From Pseudonocardiales bacterium (GTDB lineage: Bacteria; Actinomycetota; Actinomycetes; Mycobacteriales; Pseudonocardiaceae): a DNA stretch of 64,000 bases. Made by a program: the position numbers and the translations under genes. Shown here one piece after another: positions 27,679 to 36,543 of this stretch. The notes beneath the pieces are model-generated. The model was not told the DNA's origin and did no database searches. It worked only from the letters and a program-made list of their open reading frames with translations. The stretch covers positions 1 to 64,000 of the forward strand of contig JAFATA010000006.1 of the NCBI GenBank assembly GCA_019244165.1, in the 5' to 3' direction. Every line of letters begins with the position of its first letter. Within the stretch, counting starts at the first letter, position 1.

Positions 27679-27792
27679 CTCGATCCGATCCGGATTCGAG
27701 CCGACCTCAGGCGGTTTTCGGAATTATCGATTCTCGGAGACACGATTCCGCTTCGGCAGCTCGGAGCGCGGCAGAGTGGACGGAAATATTCG

Positions 27793-29061
27793 ATGAATCG
27801 GCGCGTGGTGATCACCGGCATTGGTGTGCTCGCTCCGGGAGGCGTAGGCACCAAGGCGTTCTGGAACCTGCTCGTCGAGGGGCGCACGGCGACCAGGCGT
27901 ATCAGTTTCTTCGACGCCTCGCCGTTTCGTTCGCAGGTGGCGGCCCAGGTCGATTTCGACGCGGAGCTGCAAGGACTGACTCCGCAGCAGATCCGGCGAA
28001 TGGACCGCGCCACGCAGTTCGCCGTGGTCACCGCCCGCGAGGCGGTCGCGGACAGCGGGATGGAGTTCGCTGAGCTCGATCCGCCGCGCACCGGCGTCAC
28101 GGTGGGCAGTGCGGTCGGCGCGACGATGGGTCTGGACCAGGAGTACCGGGTCGTCAGCGACGGCGGCCGGCGATGGCTGGTCGACCATGAGTACGCGGTG
28201 CCGCATCTCTATGGCCACCTGGTGCCCAGCTCGATGGCAGCCGAGGTGGCCTGGGCGGTGGGGGCCGAGGGCCCGACGACCGTGGTGTCCACCGGCTGCA
28301 CCTCCGGGCTGGATGCGGTGGGGTATGCACGCGACCTGATCCTTGAGGGGTCCGCGGACGTGATGGTCGCGGGCGCCACGGATGCCCCGATCTCCCCTAT
28401 CACGGTGGCTTGCTTCGATGCGATCAAGGCAACCACACCCCGTAACGACGATCCCGAACACGCCTCGCGGCCGTTTGACAACAACCGCAACGGGTTCGTG
28501 CTGGGCGAAGGGTCGGCGATCTTCGTGCTGGAGGATCTGGAGCACGCCCGCAAGCGGGGGGCTCACCTGTTCGCCGAGATCGCGGGATTCGCCTCCCGGT
28601 GTAACGCCTTTCATATGACCGGCTTGCGACCCGACGGGCGGGAAATGGCGGAGGCGATCCGGGTAGCGCTGCACGAGGCGCACATGCGCCCGGAGGACAT
28701 CGACTACATTAACGCGCACGGCTCGGGGACCAAGCAGAACGACCGGCACGAGACAGCGGCGTTCAAGCGGGCCCTCGGTGAACATGCGTATCGCACGCCG
28801 GTGAGTTCGATCAAGTCGATGATCGGTCACTCGCTGGGCGCCATCGGCTCACTGGAGATAGCCGCCTCCGCGCTGGCCATCGAGCACGGTGTGGTGCCAC
28901 CGACCGCCAACCTGCACGAGCCGGACCCGGAGTGCGACCTGGACTACGTGCCACTGATCGCCCGCGAGCAACGTACTGACACCGTGCTCAGCGTCGGTAG
29001 CGGGTTCGGCGGCTTCCAGAGCGCCATGGTTCTCACCCGACCTGAGCGGGCGCAGCGGTGA
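27793..29061 (+). CDS. Type II PKS ketosynthase alpha
   Basis: A 422-residue KS-alpha, the condensing subunit of the minimal aromatic PKS. The nucleophile is C169 in [14 protein letters not shown]; the catalytic histidines are in [11 protein letters not shown] (around 310) and [11 protein letters not shown] (around 345). It extends malonyl units on the ACP as a heterodimer with KS-beta. The GTG of the next gene overlaps its TGA (GTGA), enforcing equal production. Chain length cannot be read from this subunit by eye. Confidence 0.97.
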   Translation: MNRRVVITGIGVLAPGGVGTKAFWNLLVEGRTATRRISFFDASPFRSQVAAQVDFDAELQGLTPQQIRRMDRATQFAVVTAREAVADSGMEFAELDPPRTGVTVGSAVGATMGLDQEYRVVSDGGRRWLVDHEYAVPHLYGHLVPSSMAAEVAWAVGAEGPTTVVSTGCTSGLDAVGYARDLILEGSADVMVAGATDAPISPITVACFDAIKATTPRNDDPEHASRPFDNNRNGFVLGEGSAIFVLEDLEHARKRGAHLFAEIAGFASRCNAFHMTGLRPDGREMAEAIRVALHEAHMRPEDIDYINAHGSGTKQNDRHETAAFKRALGEHAYRTPVSSIKSMIGHSLGAIGSLEIAASALAIEHGVVPPTANLHEPDPECDLDYVPLIAREQRTDTVLSVGSGFGGFQSAMVLTRPERAQR

Positions 29062-30275
29062 GCTCCGCAACTGTCGTCACCGGCATCGGGGTCACCGCAC
29101 CCAACGGCCTGGGCACCGATGCCTACTGGTCGGCCACGTTGCGTGGGCAGAGCGGCATCGGCCCGCTCACCCGTTTCGAGCCGCAGCAGTATCCCGCCCG
29201 GCTGGCCGGCGAAGTGTCCGGTTTCACCGCGGAGGACTACCTGCCCAACCGGCTCATCCCGCAGACCGACCACATGACCCGGATGGCGCTGGTGGCCGCG
29301 GACTGGGCGCTGGCGGATGCGGGGGTGGTAGCCGAGCAGCTGCCCGAGTTCAGCATGGGCGTGATCACCGCCGCCTCGGCCGGGGGGTTCGAGTTCGGCC
29401 AGCGTGAGCTGGAGGCGCTGTGGAGCAGGGGCGGCCAGTACGTGAGCGCCTACCAGTCCTTCGCCTGGTTCTACGCGGTGAACACCGGACAGATCTCGAT
29501 CCGCAACGGGATGCGCGGCCCCAGCGGCGTCGTCGTCAGTGACCAGGCCGGCGGGCTAGACGCGGTCGCGCAGGCCCGCCGGCAGCTGCGCAAGGGCGTG
29601 GGGCTGGTCGTGTCAGGGGGCGTGGACGGTTGCCTGTGCCCATGGGGCTGGGTGGCCCAGCTCGCCAGCGGTCGGCTGAGCCGCAGCGACGATCCCGACC
29701 GCGCCTACCTGCCCTTCGACGCCGAGGCGGCAGGGCACGTTCCCGGTGAGGGTGGGGCGATCCTGGTTCTGGAGGACGCCGAGTTCGCCCGCCAGCGCGG
29801 TGCGGGGCGCAGCTACGGCGAGATCGTCGGATACGCCGCCACCTTCGACCCCAAACCGGGCAGTGGCCGCCCGGCGGGGCTGCGTCGTGCGATCGAACTG
29901 GCCCTGGCCGACGCGGGGATCAGAGTGCAGGAGGTCGATGCGGTCTTCGCCGACGCGGCCGCGGTGCCCGAACTCGACGGCATCGAGGCCGAGGCAATCA
30001 CTGAGGTGTTTCGGCCGGGCGGCGTCGCGGTCACCGCGCCCAAGACCATGACCGGCCGCTTATACGCCGGCGGGGGGCCGCTGGATCTAGTGGCTGCGCT
30101 GCTGTCGATCCGGGACCGCGTGCTTCCACCGACGATCAACGTCACCCTCGCGCCCCAGTACGAGATCGACCTGGTGACCGGCACGCCACGGAAAGCAGCG
30201 GTAGACGTGGCACTGGTCATCGCCCGCGGACATGGTGGCTTCAACTCGGTGATGGTCCTGCGCGGCGGGCCCTGA
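29058..30275 (+). CDS. Type II PKS ketosynthase beta (chain length factor)
   Basis: A 405-residue KS-beta/CLF. The active-site Cys is replaced by Q163 in [11 protein letters not shown], the hallmark of chain length factors, which decarboxylate malonyl-ACP and set polyketide length. The rest retains the KS fold ([31 protein letters not shown]). Translationally coupled to KS-alpha. Comparison of the dimer-interface tunnel residues with CLFs of known chain length would be needed to assign an octa-, deca- or longer ketide. Confidence 0.97.
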   Translation: MSSATVVTGIGVTAPNGLGTDAYWSATLRGQSGIGPLTRFEPQQYPARLAGEVSGFTAEDYLPNRLIPQTDHMTRMALVAADWALADAGVVAEQLPEFSMGVITAASAGGFEFGQRELEALWSRGGQYVSAYQSFAWFYAVNTGQISIRNGMRGPSGVVVSDQAGGLDAVAQARRQLRKGVGLVVSGGVDGCLCPWGWVAQLASGRLSRSDDPDRAYLPFDAEAAGHVPGEGGAILVLEDAEFARQRGAGRSYGEIVGYAATFDPKPGSGRPAGLRRAIELALADAGIRVQEVDAVFADAAAVPELDGIEAEAITEVFRPGGVAVTAPKTMTGRLYAGGGPLDLVAALLSIRDRVLPPTINVTLAPQYEIDLVTGTPRKAAVDVALVIARGHGGFNSVMVLRGGP

Positions 30276-30322
30276 TCCGGGCCAAGGGCGCGAGGTAACC
30301 CACGGCACACGAAGGGACGGCA

Positions 30323-30589
30323 ATGACCCAGCAGAAGGAACTGACCCTCCAGGGCCTCACGACGATCCTGAAGGCGGCCGCAGGGGCAGACGAGGAGGTC
30401 GACCTCGAGGGCGACATCCTGGATGTGGAGTTTGCCGACCTTGGTTATGACTCCCTTGCCTTGATGGAGACCGGCAGCCGGATCGAACGGCAGTTCGGTG
30501 TGAGGTTGAACGAGGCCACGGTCCTCTCCGCCACGACACCACGGGCTTTCCTCGCTGTGGTCAACGAAAGCTTGGCCCAGGCGGCGTGA
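30323..30589 (+). CDS. Type II PKS acyl carrier protein
   Basis: An 88-residue ACP with the phosphopantetheine serine S44 in DLGYDSLALMETGSRIE. It carries the growing polyketide between KS-alpha/beta, KR and cyclases. The ATG is preceded by GAAGGGACGG. The order KS-alpha, KS-beta, ACP is the standard minimal-PKS arrangement. The helix I region is acidic (GADEEVDLEGD), as usual. No phosphopantetheinyl transferase gene is present in the window. Confidence 0.96.
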   Translation: MTQQKELTLQGLTTILKAAAGADEEVDLEGDILDVEFADLGYDSLALMETGSRIERQFGVRLNEATVLSATTPRAFLAVVNESLAQAA

Positions 30590-30655
30590 ACCCATGGCCA
30601 GCCCACCGCACGGCCAGCAACCCAGGACTCCAGCGGGTCGAAGGAGATCGCAACC

Positions 30656-32395
30656 ATGACACAGACACTGCGCCCCGGGGCTGTCGAGGATACCGAGTGG
30701 AGCCTGTGCCCGGTCTGCCGAGGGATGGTCTACGGCAAGCGGTTATCCCGGAATCTGCACGTCTGTCCCGACTGCGGCGCACACTGCCCGATTCCCGCGC
30801 ACGAGCGGATCGCGCAGCTGCTCGACGACGGGTCGATTGAGCTCTGTGAGCTGGCCACCCCCGAGCATGACCCGCTCGGTTTCGTCGACACCAAGCCCTA
30901 CCCGCACCGGTTGCGGGCGGCTCGCCAGTCCACCGGTCTCGACGAGGCGGCGGTGCTCGCCACCGGCTCGATTGAGGGTAACCCGGTGGTGGTTGTGGTG
31001 ATGGACTTCCGGTTCCTCGGCGGCAGCCTCGGCAGCGCCGTCGGCGAGTTGATCACTTCGGCGGCCGAGACCGCGCTGCGCGAGCGGACTCCCCTGCTCC
31101 TGGTCACCGCCTCTGGCGGGGCCCGCATGCAGGAGGGCCTGCTGTCGTTGATGCAGATGGTCAAGACCAGCCAGGCGCTCGGCCAGCTCGACGAGGCAGG
31201 CGTGTTGACCGTCTCCGTGGTCACCGACCCGACCTACGGGGGTGTGGCGGCGTCGTTCGCGACGCTGTGCGACGTGATTCTCGCAGAACCGAAGGCGCGC
31301 TTGGGTTTCGCCGGCCCGAGAGTGATCGAGCAGACCACCCGGCAGGTGCTCCCAGCGGGCTTCCAGACCGCTGAGTTCCTGCTGGAACACGGTCTGATCG
31401 ACGCGATCTGTCCCCGTGGTGCGCTGCGCCCGACCCTGGCGCGCGTGCTGTCCCTCGGCGCCCGCCCCCGCCAGCGAACGGGCGGTTCTGGGGCAGGCGC
31501 GCCGGGTGACGGCGCGGGCGGCGCGGGCGGCGCCGTGGTGCGCGATCCCGCCCGGCTGCCCGAGCGAGACGCCTGGCAGGTCGTCAAGCTTGCCCGGCAC
31601 CTGCAGCGTCCCACCACGATGGATTACCTCAGCCGGATCTTCGAGAGTTTCGAGGAACTGCACGGAGACCGGATCGGCGGCGACTGCGGGGCCATCGTCG
31701 GCGGCATCGCCACGATCGGGGGGAGGTCGGTGATCGTGATCGGGCAGCAGAAGGGGCACTCGATCGGTGAGCTGGTCGCCCGCAACTACGGCATGCCCAG
31801 GCCCTCGGGATACCGCAAGGCTGCCAGGCTGATGCGCCTGGCCGGCAAGCTCCGCGCTCCGCTCGTCACGTTCATCGACACTCCCGGGGCCTACCCCGGC
31901 ATCCAGGCCGAGGAACAGGGCCAGGCCATCGCGATAGCACAGAGCATCCGCCTGATGGCGCGGCTGGACGTGCCGATTATCAGCGTGGTGATCGGTGAGG
32001 GTGGCAGCGGCGGCGCTCTCGCCCTCGCCGTTGCCGACCAGGTGTTCGCGTGCTCCAACGCGGTGTACTCGGTGATCAGCCCGGAGGGGTGCGCGGCCAT
32101 CCTGTGGAAGGACTCGGCGATGGCACCCGCGGCGGCGGCCGCGCTGCGGATCGAGGCCCGCGAGCTGCTGCGGTTGGGCATCGTCGATGGGGTCGTGATC
32201 GAGCCGCCCGAGGGCGCGCATACCGATCATCTCGTGATGGCCGAACGGCTACGTGCCGTGATCGTGCAGGGCCTGGAGGAGCTGTCCGCGGTAGCGCCTG
32301 CGGAGCTGGTGGCACGCCGGCACGCGAGGTTCCGCGCCTACGGAGCCGCTGCCGGCCCATCTGACGTCCTCGCCTCCGGGGAGCAGCAGCGATGA
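30656..32395 (+). CDS. Acetyl-CoA carboxylase carboxyltransferase, fused beta-alpha (AccDA)
   Basis: A 579-residue fusion. The N-terminal AccD-like half has a four-Cys zinc finger (C18, C21, C37, C40) and the crotonase-fold site ([29 protein letters not shown]). A Gly/Ala-rich linker at about residues 275-300 leads to the AccA-like half ([51 protein letters not shown]). It transfers carboxyl from biotin to acetyl-CoA, making malonyl-CoA. Such fused subunits occur in some aromatic PKS clusters. Its stop overlaps accB (ATGA). Confidence 0.93.
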   Translation: MTQTLRPGAVEDTEWSLCPVCRGMVYGKRLSRNLHVCPDCGAHCPIPAHERIAQLLDDGSIELCELATPEHDPLGFVDTKPYPHRLRAARQSTGLDEAAVLATGSIEGNPVVVVVMDFRFLGGSLGSAVGELITSAAETALRERTPLLLVTASGGARMQEGLLSLMQMVKTSQALGQLDEAGVLTVSVVTDPTYGGVAASFATLCDVILAEPKARLGFAGPRVIEQTTRQVLPAGFQTAEFLLEHGLIDAICPRGALRPTLARVLSLGARPRQRTGGSGAGAPGDGAGGAGGAVVRDPARLPERDAWQVVKLARHLQRPTTMDYLSRIFESFEELHGDRIGGDCGAIVGGIATIGGRSVIVIGQQKGHSIGELVARNYGMPRPSGYRKAARLMRLAGKLRAPLVTFIDTPGAYPGIQAEEQGQAIAIAQSIRLMARLDVPIISVVIGEGGSGGALALAVADQVFACSNAVYSVISPEGCAAILWKDSAMAPAAAAALRIEARELLRLGIVDGVVIEPPEGAHTDHLVMAERLRAVIVQGLEELSAVAPAELVARRHARFRAYGAAAGPSDVLASGEQQR

Positions 32396-32919
32396 CCCCG
32401 CGACCGGCGGGTGAGGCCGGCCCCGCGGCGGGCGGGTCGCAGAGCCGCCCGGACAGCCCGGACCTGGTCGGCGGGCAGGGGCTCGGCGCCGTGCTCGACC
32501 AGGTGCGATACCACACCACGCTGTTGCTGTCCCAGCTGTCCGCTCCGCCGCGGGTGATCCGGATGCGGGCCGGGGAGGTGGCCATCGACATCGAATGGGA
32601 CGCCGCCGGCACCGGCCTGGCCGGGCCGCTCCCCTGCGAGCAGCCGGCCTGCGCGAGCGAGGGCATCGCCCGCCGGGTCCTGAACGCACAGGCCGTCGGC
32701 GTGTTCTACCGCGCGCCCGAACCCGGCGGGGTGCCCTTCGTCAGCACGGGTGACCTGGTGGTCATCGGCCAGCAGGTGGCGATCATTGAAGCGATGAAAC
32801 TGATGATCCCGGTGGAGGCGGATCTCAGTGGGCGAATCATCGATGTCCTCAAGGACGATGGCGAGCTGGTCGAGTACGGCGAGCCGCTGTTCGTCCTCGC
32901 CGCGACCGAACACACCTGA
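32392..32919 (+). CDS. accB: Biotin carboxyl carrier protein (AccB)
   Basis: A 175-residue BCCP. The biotinylated lysine is K136 in [11 protein letters not shown]; the C-terminal lipoyl-like domain ([21 protein letters not shown]) follows a Pro/Ala-rich and variable N-terminus. The coding region overlaps accDA by ATGA, and the biotin carboxylase gene begins 13 bp downstream. With AccDA and AccC it completes a bacterial-type multi-subunit acetyl-CoA carboxylase dedicated to this pathway; primary-metabolism ACCase in these organisms is normally of the AccA3/AccD type. Confidence 0.93.
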   Translation: MTPRPAGEAGPAAGGSQSRPDSPDLVGGQGLGAVLDQVRYHTTLLLSQLSAPPRVIRMRAGEVAIDIEWDAAGTGLAGPLPCEQPACASEGIARRVLNAQAVGVFYRAPEPGGVPFVSTGDLVVIGQQVAIIEAMKLMIPVEADLSGRIIDVLKDDGELVEYGEPLFVLAATEHT

Positions 32920-32932
32920 TCGGCGGCTGGCT

Positions 32933-34360
32933 ATGTTCCGCAAGGTCCTGATCGCCAACCGGGGGGAGATCGCGCTGCGGGTGGCACGGGCGTGCCGGGA
33001 GCTGGGTATCCGTACGGTCGCCGTCTACTCCACCGACGACCGTGACTCGGCCGTGGTCAGCTACGCCGATGAGGCCATCCGGATCGGGCCAGGCGCAGCC
33101 AAACGGAGCTATCTGAACATCCCGGCCATCGTGGAAGCAGCCCTGCACACGGGTGCCGACGCCGTCCATCCCGGTTACGGGTTCCTCGCCGAGGAGGCCG
33201 ACTTCGCGGAGGTGTGCCAGGCCCACGGGCTCACCTTCGTCGGACCACCCCCCGAGGTGATCCGGCGTCTTGGCGACAAGACAGCGGCTCGCGCCTTGAT
33301 GGCCGCCGTTGGGCTGCCGATGCTGCCCGCCAGCCCGCAACGCCTCCCCCTGCACAACATCCTCGAGGTACAGCGAATCGCGGACAGTCTCGGCTACCCC
33401 GTGATCATCAAGGCAGCCGCGGGTGGCGGCGGCCGCGGGATGGGCCTGGTCCGCAGACGCGAGGAGTTCGCCCAGGTGTTCTCGCACACCAGGGCCGGTG
33501 CGCAGGCCCTGTTCGGAGACGGCCGGGTGTACTTGGAGAAGTACCTCGACCACGCGCGCCACGTGGAGGTCCAGGTGCTCGCCGACCAGCACGGAAACAT
33601 CGTGCACCTGGGCGAGCGGGACTGCTCGGTGCAGCGGCGCCACCAGAAGCTCCTCGAGGAGACACCCGCGCCCGAGCTGCCCGCCGGTCTCGCCGAGCGG
33701 ATGGGACAGGCCGCCGTGCACGCCGCCCGGGCCGCTGGCTACGTCGGTGCCGGCACCGTCGAGTTCCTGGTGGACGCTACCGGCGAGTTCTCCTTCCTGG
33801 AGGTCAACTGCCGGATCCAGGTCGAACACCCGGTCACCGAGATGGCCACCGGTGTGGACCTGGTGCACGAACAGTTCCGGGTGGCGGCCGGGGATGTCTT
33901 AGCGCTGCGGCAGTCCGACGTGCTGCCGCGCGGGGCGGCGATCGAGTGCCGGATCAACGTTGAGGACCCGGAACGTGACTTTGTTCCCACGCCGGGGCTG
34001 CTGACGGCGTTCTCGCCGGCATCCGGCCCATTCGTCCGGGTGGACACGCACGGTTACCCGGGCTACCGGGTACCGGCCAGCTATGACTCGCTGCTGGCCA
34101 AGCTGGTGGTCTGGGCACCGACCAGGGCGCAGGCCCTGGAGCGGATGCGCCGCGCGCTGGCCGAGTTCCGGGTGGAGGGCCCCGGTATCCGCACCACCGC
34201 ACACTTTTTGAGCGAGGTGATCGACCACCCCCTGTTCCGGTCCGCGCAGCACACCACCGCCCTCGTCGAGCGGGTCCTAGCCGAGCGCCGGACCGAGCCG
34301 TCAGACCGCGACCACCAGCGCCGCGTTCTGAACAACCACTTGTACCCCTCAGCACCCTGA
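32933..34360 (+). CDS. accC: Biotin carboxylase (AccC)
   Basis: A 475-residue biotin carboxylase beginning MFRKVLIANRGEIALRVARA, with the ATP-grasp glycine loop (KAAAGGGGRGMGLV), the HLGERDCSVQRRHQKLLEE bicarbonate/biotin region and EVNCRIQVEHPVTEM (catalytic Arg). It carboxylates the biotin of AccB with ATP and bicarbonate. ATG 32933 was chosen since it starts the conserved N-terminal strand; a longer frame overlaps accB. It ends with a non-conserved tail of about 25 residues. Part of the accDA-accB-accC set inside the PKS operon. Confidence 0.95.
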   Translation: MFRKVLIANRGEIALRVARACRELGIRTVAVYSTDDRDSAVVSYADEAIRIGPGAAKRSYLNIPAIVEAALHTGADAVHPGYGFLAEEADFAEVCQAHGLTFVGPPPEVIRRLGDKTAARALMAAVGLPMLPASPQRLPLHNILEVQRIADSLGYPVIIKAAAGGGGRGMGLVRRREEFAQVFSHTRAGAQALFGDGRVYLEKYLDHARHVEVQVLADQHGNIVHLGERDCSVQRRHQKLLEETPAPELPAGLAERMGQAAVHAARAAGYVGAGTVEFLVDATGEFSFLEVNCRIQVEHPVTEMATGVDLVHEQFRVAAGDVLALRQSDVLPRGAAIECRINVEDPERDFVPTPGLLTAFSPASGPFVRVDTHGYPGYRVPASYDSLLAKLVVWAPTRAQALERMRRALAEFRVEGPGIRTTAHFLSEVIDHPLFRSAQHTTALVERVLAERRTEPSDRDHQRRVLNNHLYPSAP

Positions 34361-34379
34361 AACCAGGATGGGAGAAGTC

Positions 34380-35168
34380 ATGCCGGATCAAAGCCCGCAC
34401 CGGGTCGCCCTCGTCACCGGTGCTACCAGCGGGATCGGGCTAGCCGTGGCCGAACACCTTGCCGCACTGGGCCTGCAGGTCTTCATCTGTGCCCGCACCG
34501 CGGGCAACGTCGCCCTCGTCGTCAAGCAGCTCCGCGAGGAGGGCCTCGACGTGGACGGCCTCTCTGGTGATGTCCGTTCGACCACCGACGTGCACGCCGT
34601 CGTGCAGGCGGCCGTTGATCGGTACGGCCCGGTGGACGTCCTGATCAACAACGCTGGTCGCAGCGGTGGTGGGGTGACCGCTCAGATCACCGACGAGTTG
34701 TGGTTCGACGTCATCGACACGAACCTGAACAGCGTTTTTCTCATGAGCCGGGAGGTGCTCACCACCGGTGGGATGCTCGCCCGCCAGCACGGGCGGATCA
34801 TCAACATCGCCTCGACCGGCGGTAAGCAGGGGGTGGTGCTCGGCGCACCGTACTCGGCCTCCAAGCATGGCGTGGTCGGTTTCACCAAGGCGCTGGGCTT
34901 GGAGCTGGCCAAGACCGGCATCACGGTCAACGCGGTGTGTCCTGGCTATGTGGAGACGCCGATGGCGCGGCGGGTTCGGCAGGGCTACGCCCAGGTGTAT
35001 GACACCACCGAGGACGCCATCCTGGAGCGTTTCCAAGCCAAGATCCCGCTCGGTCGTTACTCGACGCCCGAGGAAGTGGCCGGCCTGGTCGGTTACCTGG
35101 TCACGGACACCGCCGCGCCGATCACCGCACAGGCCCTGAACGTGTGCGGCGGCCTGGGCAACTACTGA
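34380..35168 (+). CDS. Type II PKS C9-type ketoreductase
   Basis: A 262-residue SDR of the ActIII group. The NADPH-binding motif is TGATSGIGLAV, the active-site Ser is in NIASTGGKQG, Tyr and Lys are in YSASKHG, and CPGYVETPMARRVRQGY is the signature of actinomycete aromatic ketoreductases. It predicts reduction of the C9 ketone of the nascent polyketide. The ATG at 34380 follows GGGAGAAG. Adjacent to the matching didomain aromatase, which acts on C9-reduced chains. Confidence 0.94.
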   Translation: MPDQSPHRVALVTGATSGIGLAVAEHLAALGLQVFICARTAGNVALVVKQLREEGLDVDGLSGDVRSTTDVHAVVQAAVDRYGPVDVLINNAGRSGGGVTAQITDELWFDVIDTNLNSVFLMSREVLTTGGMLARQHGRIINIASTGGKQGVVLGAPYSASKHGVVGFTKALGLELAKTGITVNAVCPGYVETPMARRVRQGYAQVYDTTEDAILERFQAKIPLGRYSTPEEVAGLVGYLVTDTAAPITAQALNVCGGLGNY

Positions 35169-35211
35169 GCGCAGATCCGCGGCTGCGGGCGACAGAAAGG
35201 AGACGAGACAC

Positions 35212-36192
35212 ATGGCAGGGCACACGGATACCCGCCACGTCGAGCACCAGATCAAGGTGCTGGCGCCAGCGGAGGGCGTGTACGAGCTGATCGCCGATGT
35301 GACGCACTGGCCGCGGGTCTTCCCGCCGACCGTGCACATCGAGCACGAGCAGCTCAGTGAGTCGGAGGAGCGGATCCGACTCTGGGCGACAGCCAACGGT
35401 GCGGTGAAGACCTGGACTTCCCGGCGCCGGCTCGACGCGGGCGCGCGCCGGGTGGAGTTCCGTCAAGAAATCTCCCAGCCGCCGGTGGCCGCGATGGGCG
35501 GTACGTGGATCGTGGAACCCATCGCGGCCAGCGAGTGCGCGGTGCGACTGCTGCACGACTACCGGGCCGTCGAGGGCACCGCGGAGAATCTCGAGTGGAT
35601 CGACCGCGCGGTCGACCGCAACAGCACCGCCGAACTCGGTGCGCTGAAGTCGACCGCGGAGCTGGGCAGCGACCGCACTGACTTGATGTTGGCCTTCGAG
35701 GACACCGTGCAGATCGCTGGCTCGGCTCGGGACGTCTACGAGTTCATCTACGACGCGACGCAGTGGGTGCACCGGCTGCCGCACGTGGCGCGGGTCTCGT
35801 TGCAGGAAGACACCCCGAATATCCAGCTGCTGGACATGGACACCCAGGCCCCGAACGGCTCGGTGCACACCACGACATCGGTGCGGATCTGCTTTCCCGA
35901 AAACAAGATCATCTACAAGCAGATCGTGCTGCCCGCGCTGATGAGCGTGCACACCGGTTGCTGGCTGCTGGAGGAGAACGCCCAGGGCGTTGCGGTCACC
36001 TCGCAGCATACGATTGTGATCAAGCCCTCGGCCGTCGCCGCGGTGCTCGGCGCCGAGGCGACGGTGGCCGACGCCCGCAACTTCGTGCGCACCGCGTTGA
36101 GCACCAACAGCCTGGCCACACTCGATCATGCTCGGTCGTTCGCCGAGCACCGCTCACGCGAGCGAGCGCCTCGAGCAGAGCAGGGGAGTTGA
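35212..36192 (+). CDS. Didomain aromatase/cyclase
   Basis: A 326-residue protein with two START/SRPBCC (polyketide_cyc) domains: residues about 8-150 (VLAPAEGVYELIADVTHWP, GGTWIVEPI) and 165-300 (AGSARDVYEFIYDATQWVHRLPHV, ILLL/NIQLLDMDTQ, TGCWLLEE). Didomain ARO/CYCs follow C9 reduction and carry out first-ring C7-C12 cyclisation and aromatisation, consistent with the ketoreductase next door. AAGGAGACG precedes the ATG. A charged C-terminal tail of about 20 residues is not conserved. Confidence 0.92.
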   Translation: MAGHTDTRHVEHQIKVLAPAEGVYELIADVTHWPRVFPPTVHIEHEQLSESEERIRLWATANGAVKTWTSRRRLDAGARRVEFRQEISQPPVAAMGGTWIVEPIAASECAVRLLHDYRAVEGTAENLEWIDRAVDRNSTAELGALKSTAELGSDRTDLMLAFEDTVQIAGSARDVYEFIYDATQWVHRLPHVARVSLQEDTPNIQLLDMDTQAPNGSVHTTTSVRICFPENKIIYKQIVLPALMSVHTGCWLLEENAQGVAVTSQHTIVIKPSAVAAVLGAEATVADARNFVRTALSTNSLATLDHARSFAEHRSRERAPRAEQGS

Positions 36193-36198
36193 GGGGCG

Positions 36199-36513
36199 GT
36201 GGTGGTGTTCGTCAACCAGTTCTCGGTACACGGCAACGCCGAGGATTTCGAGCGAGCCTTCCAAGCCAGCTCGGAGTTCATGCGCCGGCAACCGGGTTTT
36301 CTGCGTCACAGCCTGGTACGCTCTACCCTGTTACCTGAGCGCTATGTGAACGTTGCGGAGTGGGAGGACGCGGCCTCCTTTCGGCGAGCAACCGAACATC
36401 CTGACTTCGAATCGCATGTGCGCGAGTTGCATGAGCTCGCCAGCAGCGAACCGCATCTGTGCGTGCCGGTGCTGCAGCGCGGTGCGCTGAGAGGCGACGC
36501 TGAGGGTGGGTGA
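36199..36513 (+). CDS. Antibiotic biosynthesis monooxygenase (ABM fold)
   Basis: A 104-residue ABM-family protein: VVFVNQFSVHGNAEDFERAF, RRQPGFLRHSLVRS, YVNVAEWEDAASFRRATEHPDF. Relatives such as ActVA-Orf6 and TcmH oxidise anthrone-type intermediates to quinones without a cofactor. It starts at one of three consecutive GTG codons (36199), 7 bp after the aromatase stop. The last gene of the type II PKS block, only 30 bp ahead of the first NRPS gene. Confidence 0.85.
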   Translation: MVVFVNQFSVHGNAEDFERAFQASSEFMRRQPGFLRHSLVRSTLLPERYVNVAEWEDAASFRRATEHPDFESHVRELHELASSEPHLCVPVLQRGALRGDAEGG

Positions 36514-36543
36514 GGGTCTGGCCCGCGTGACAACACCGGGGAG

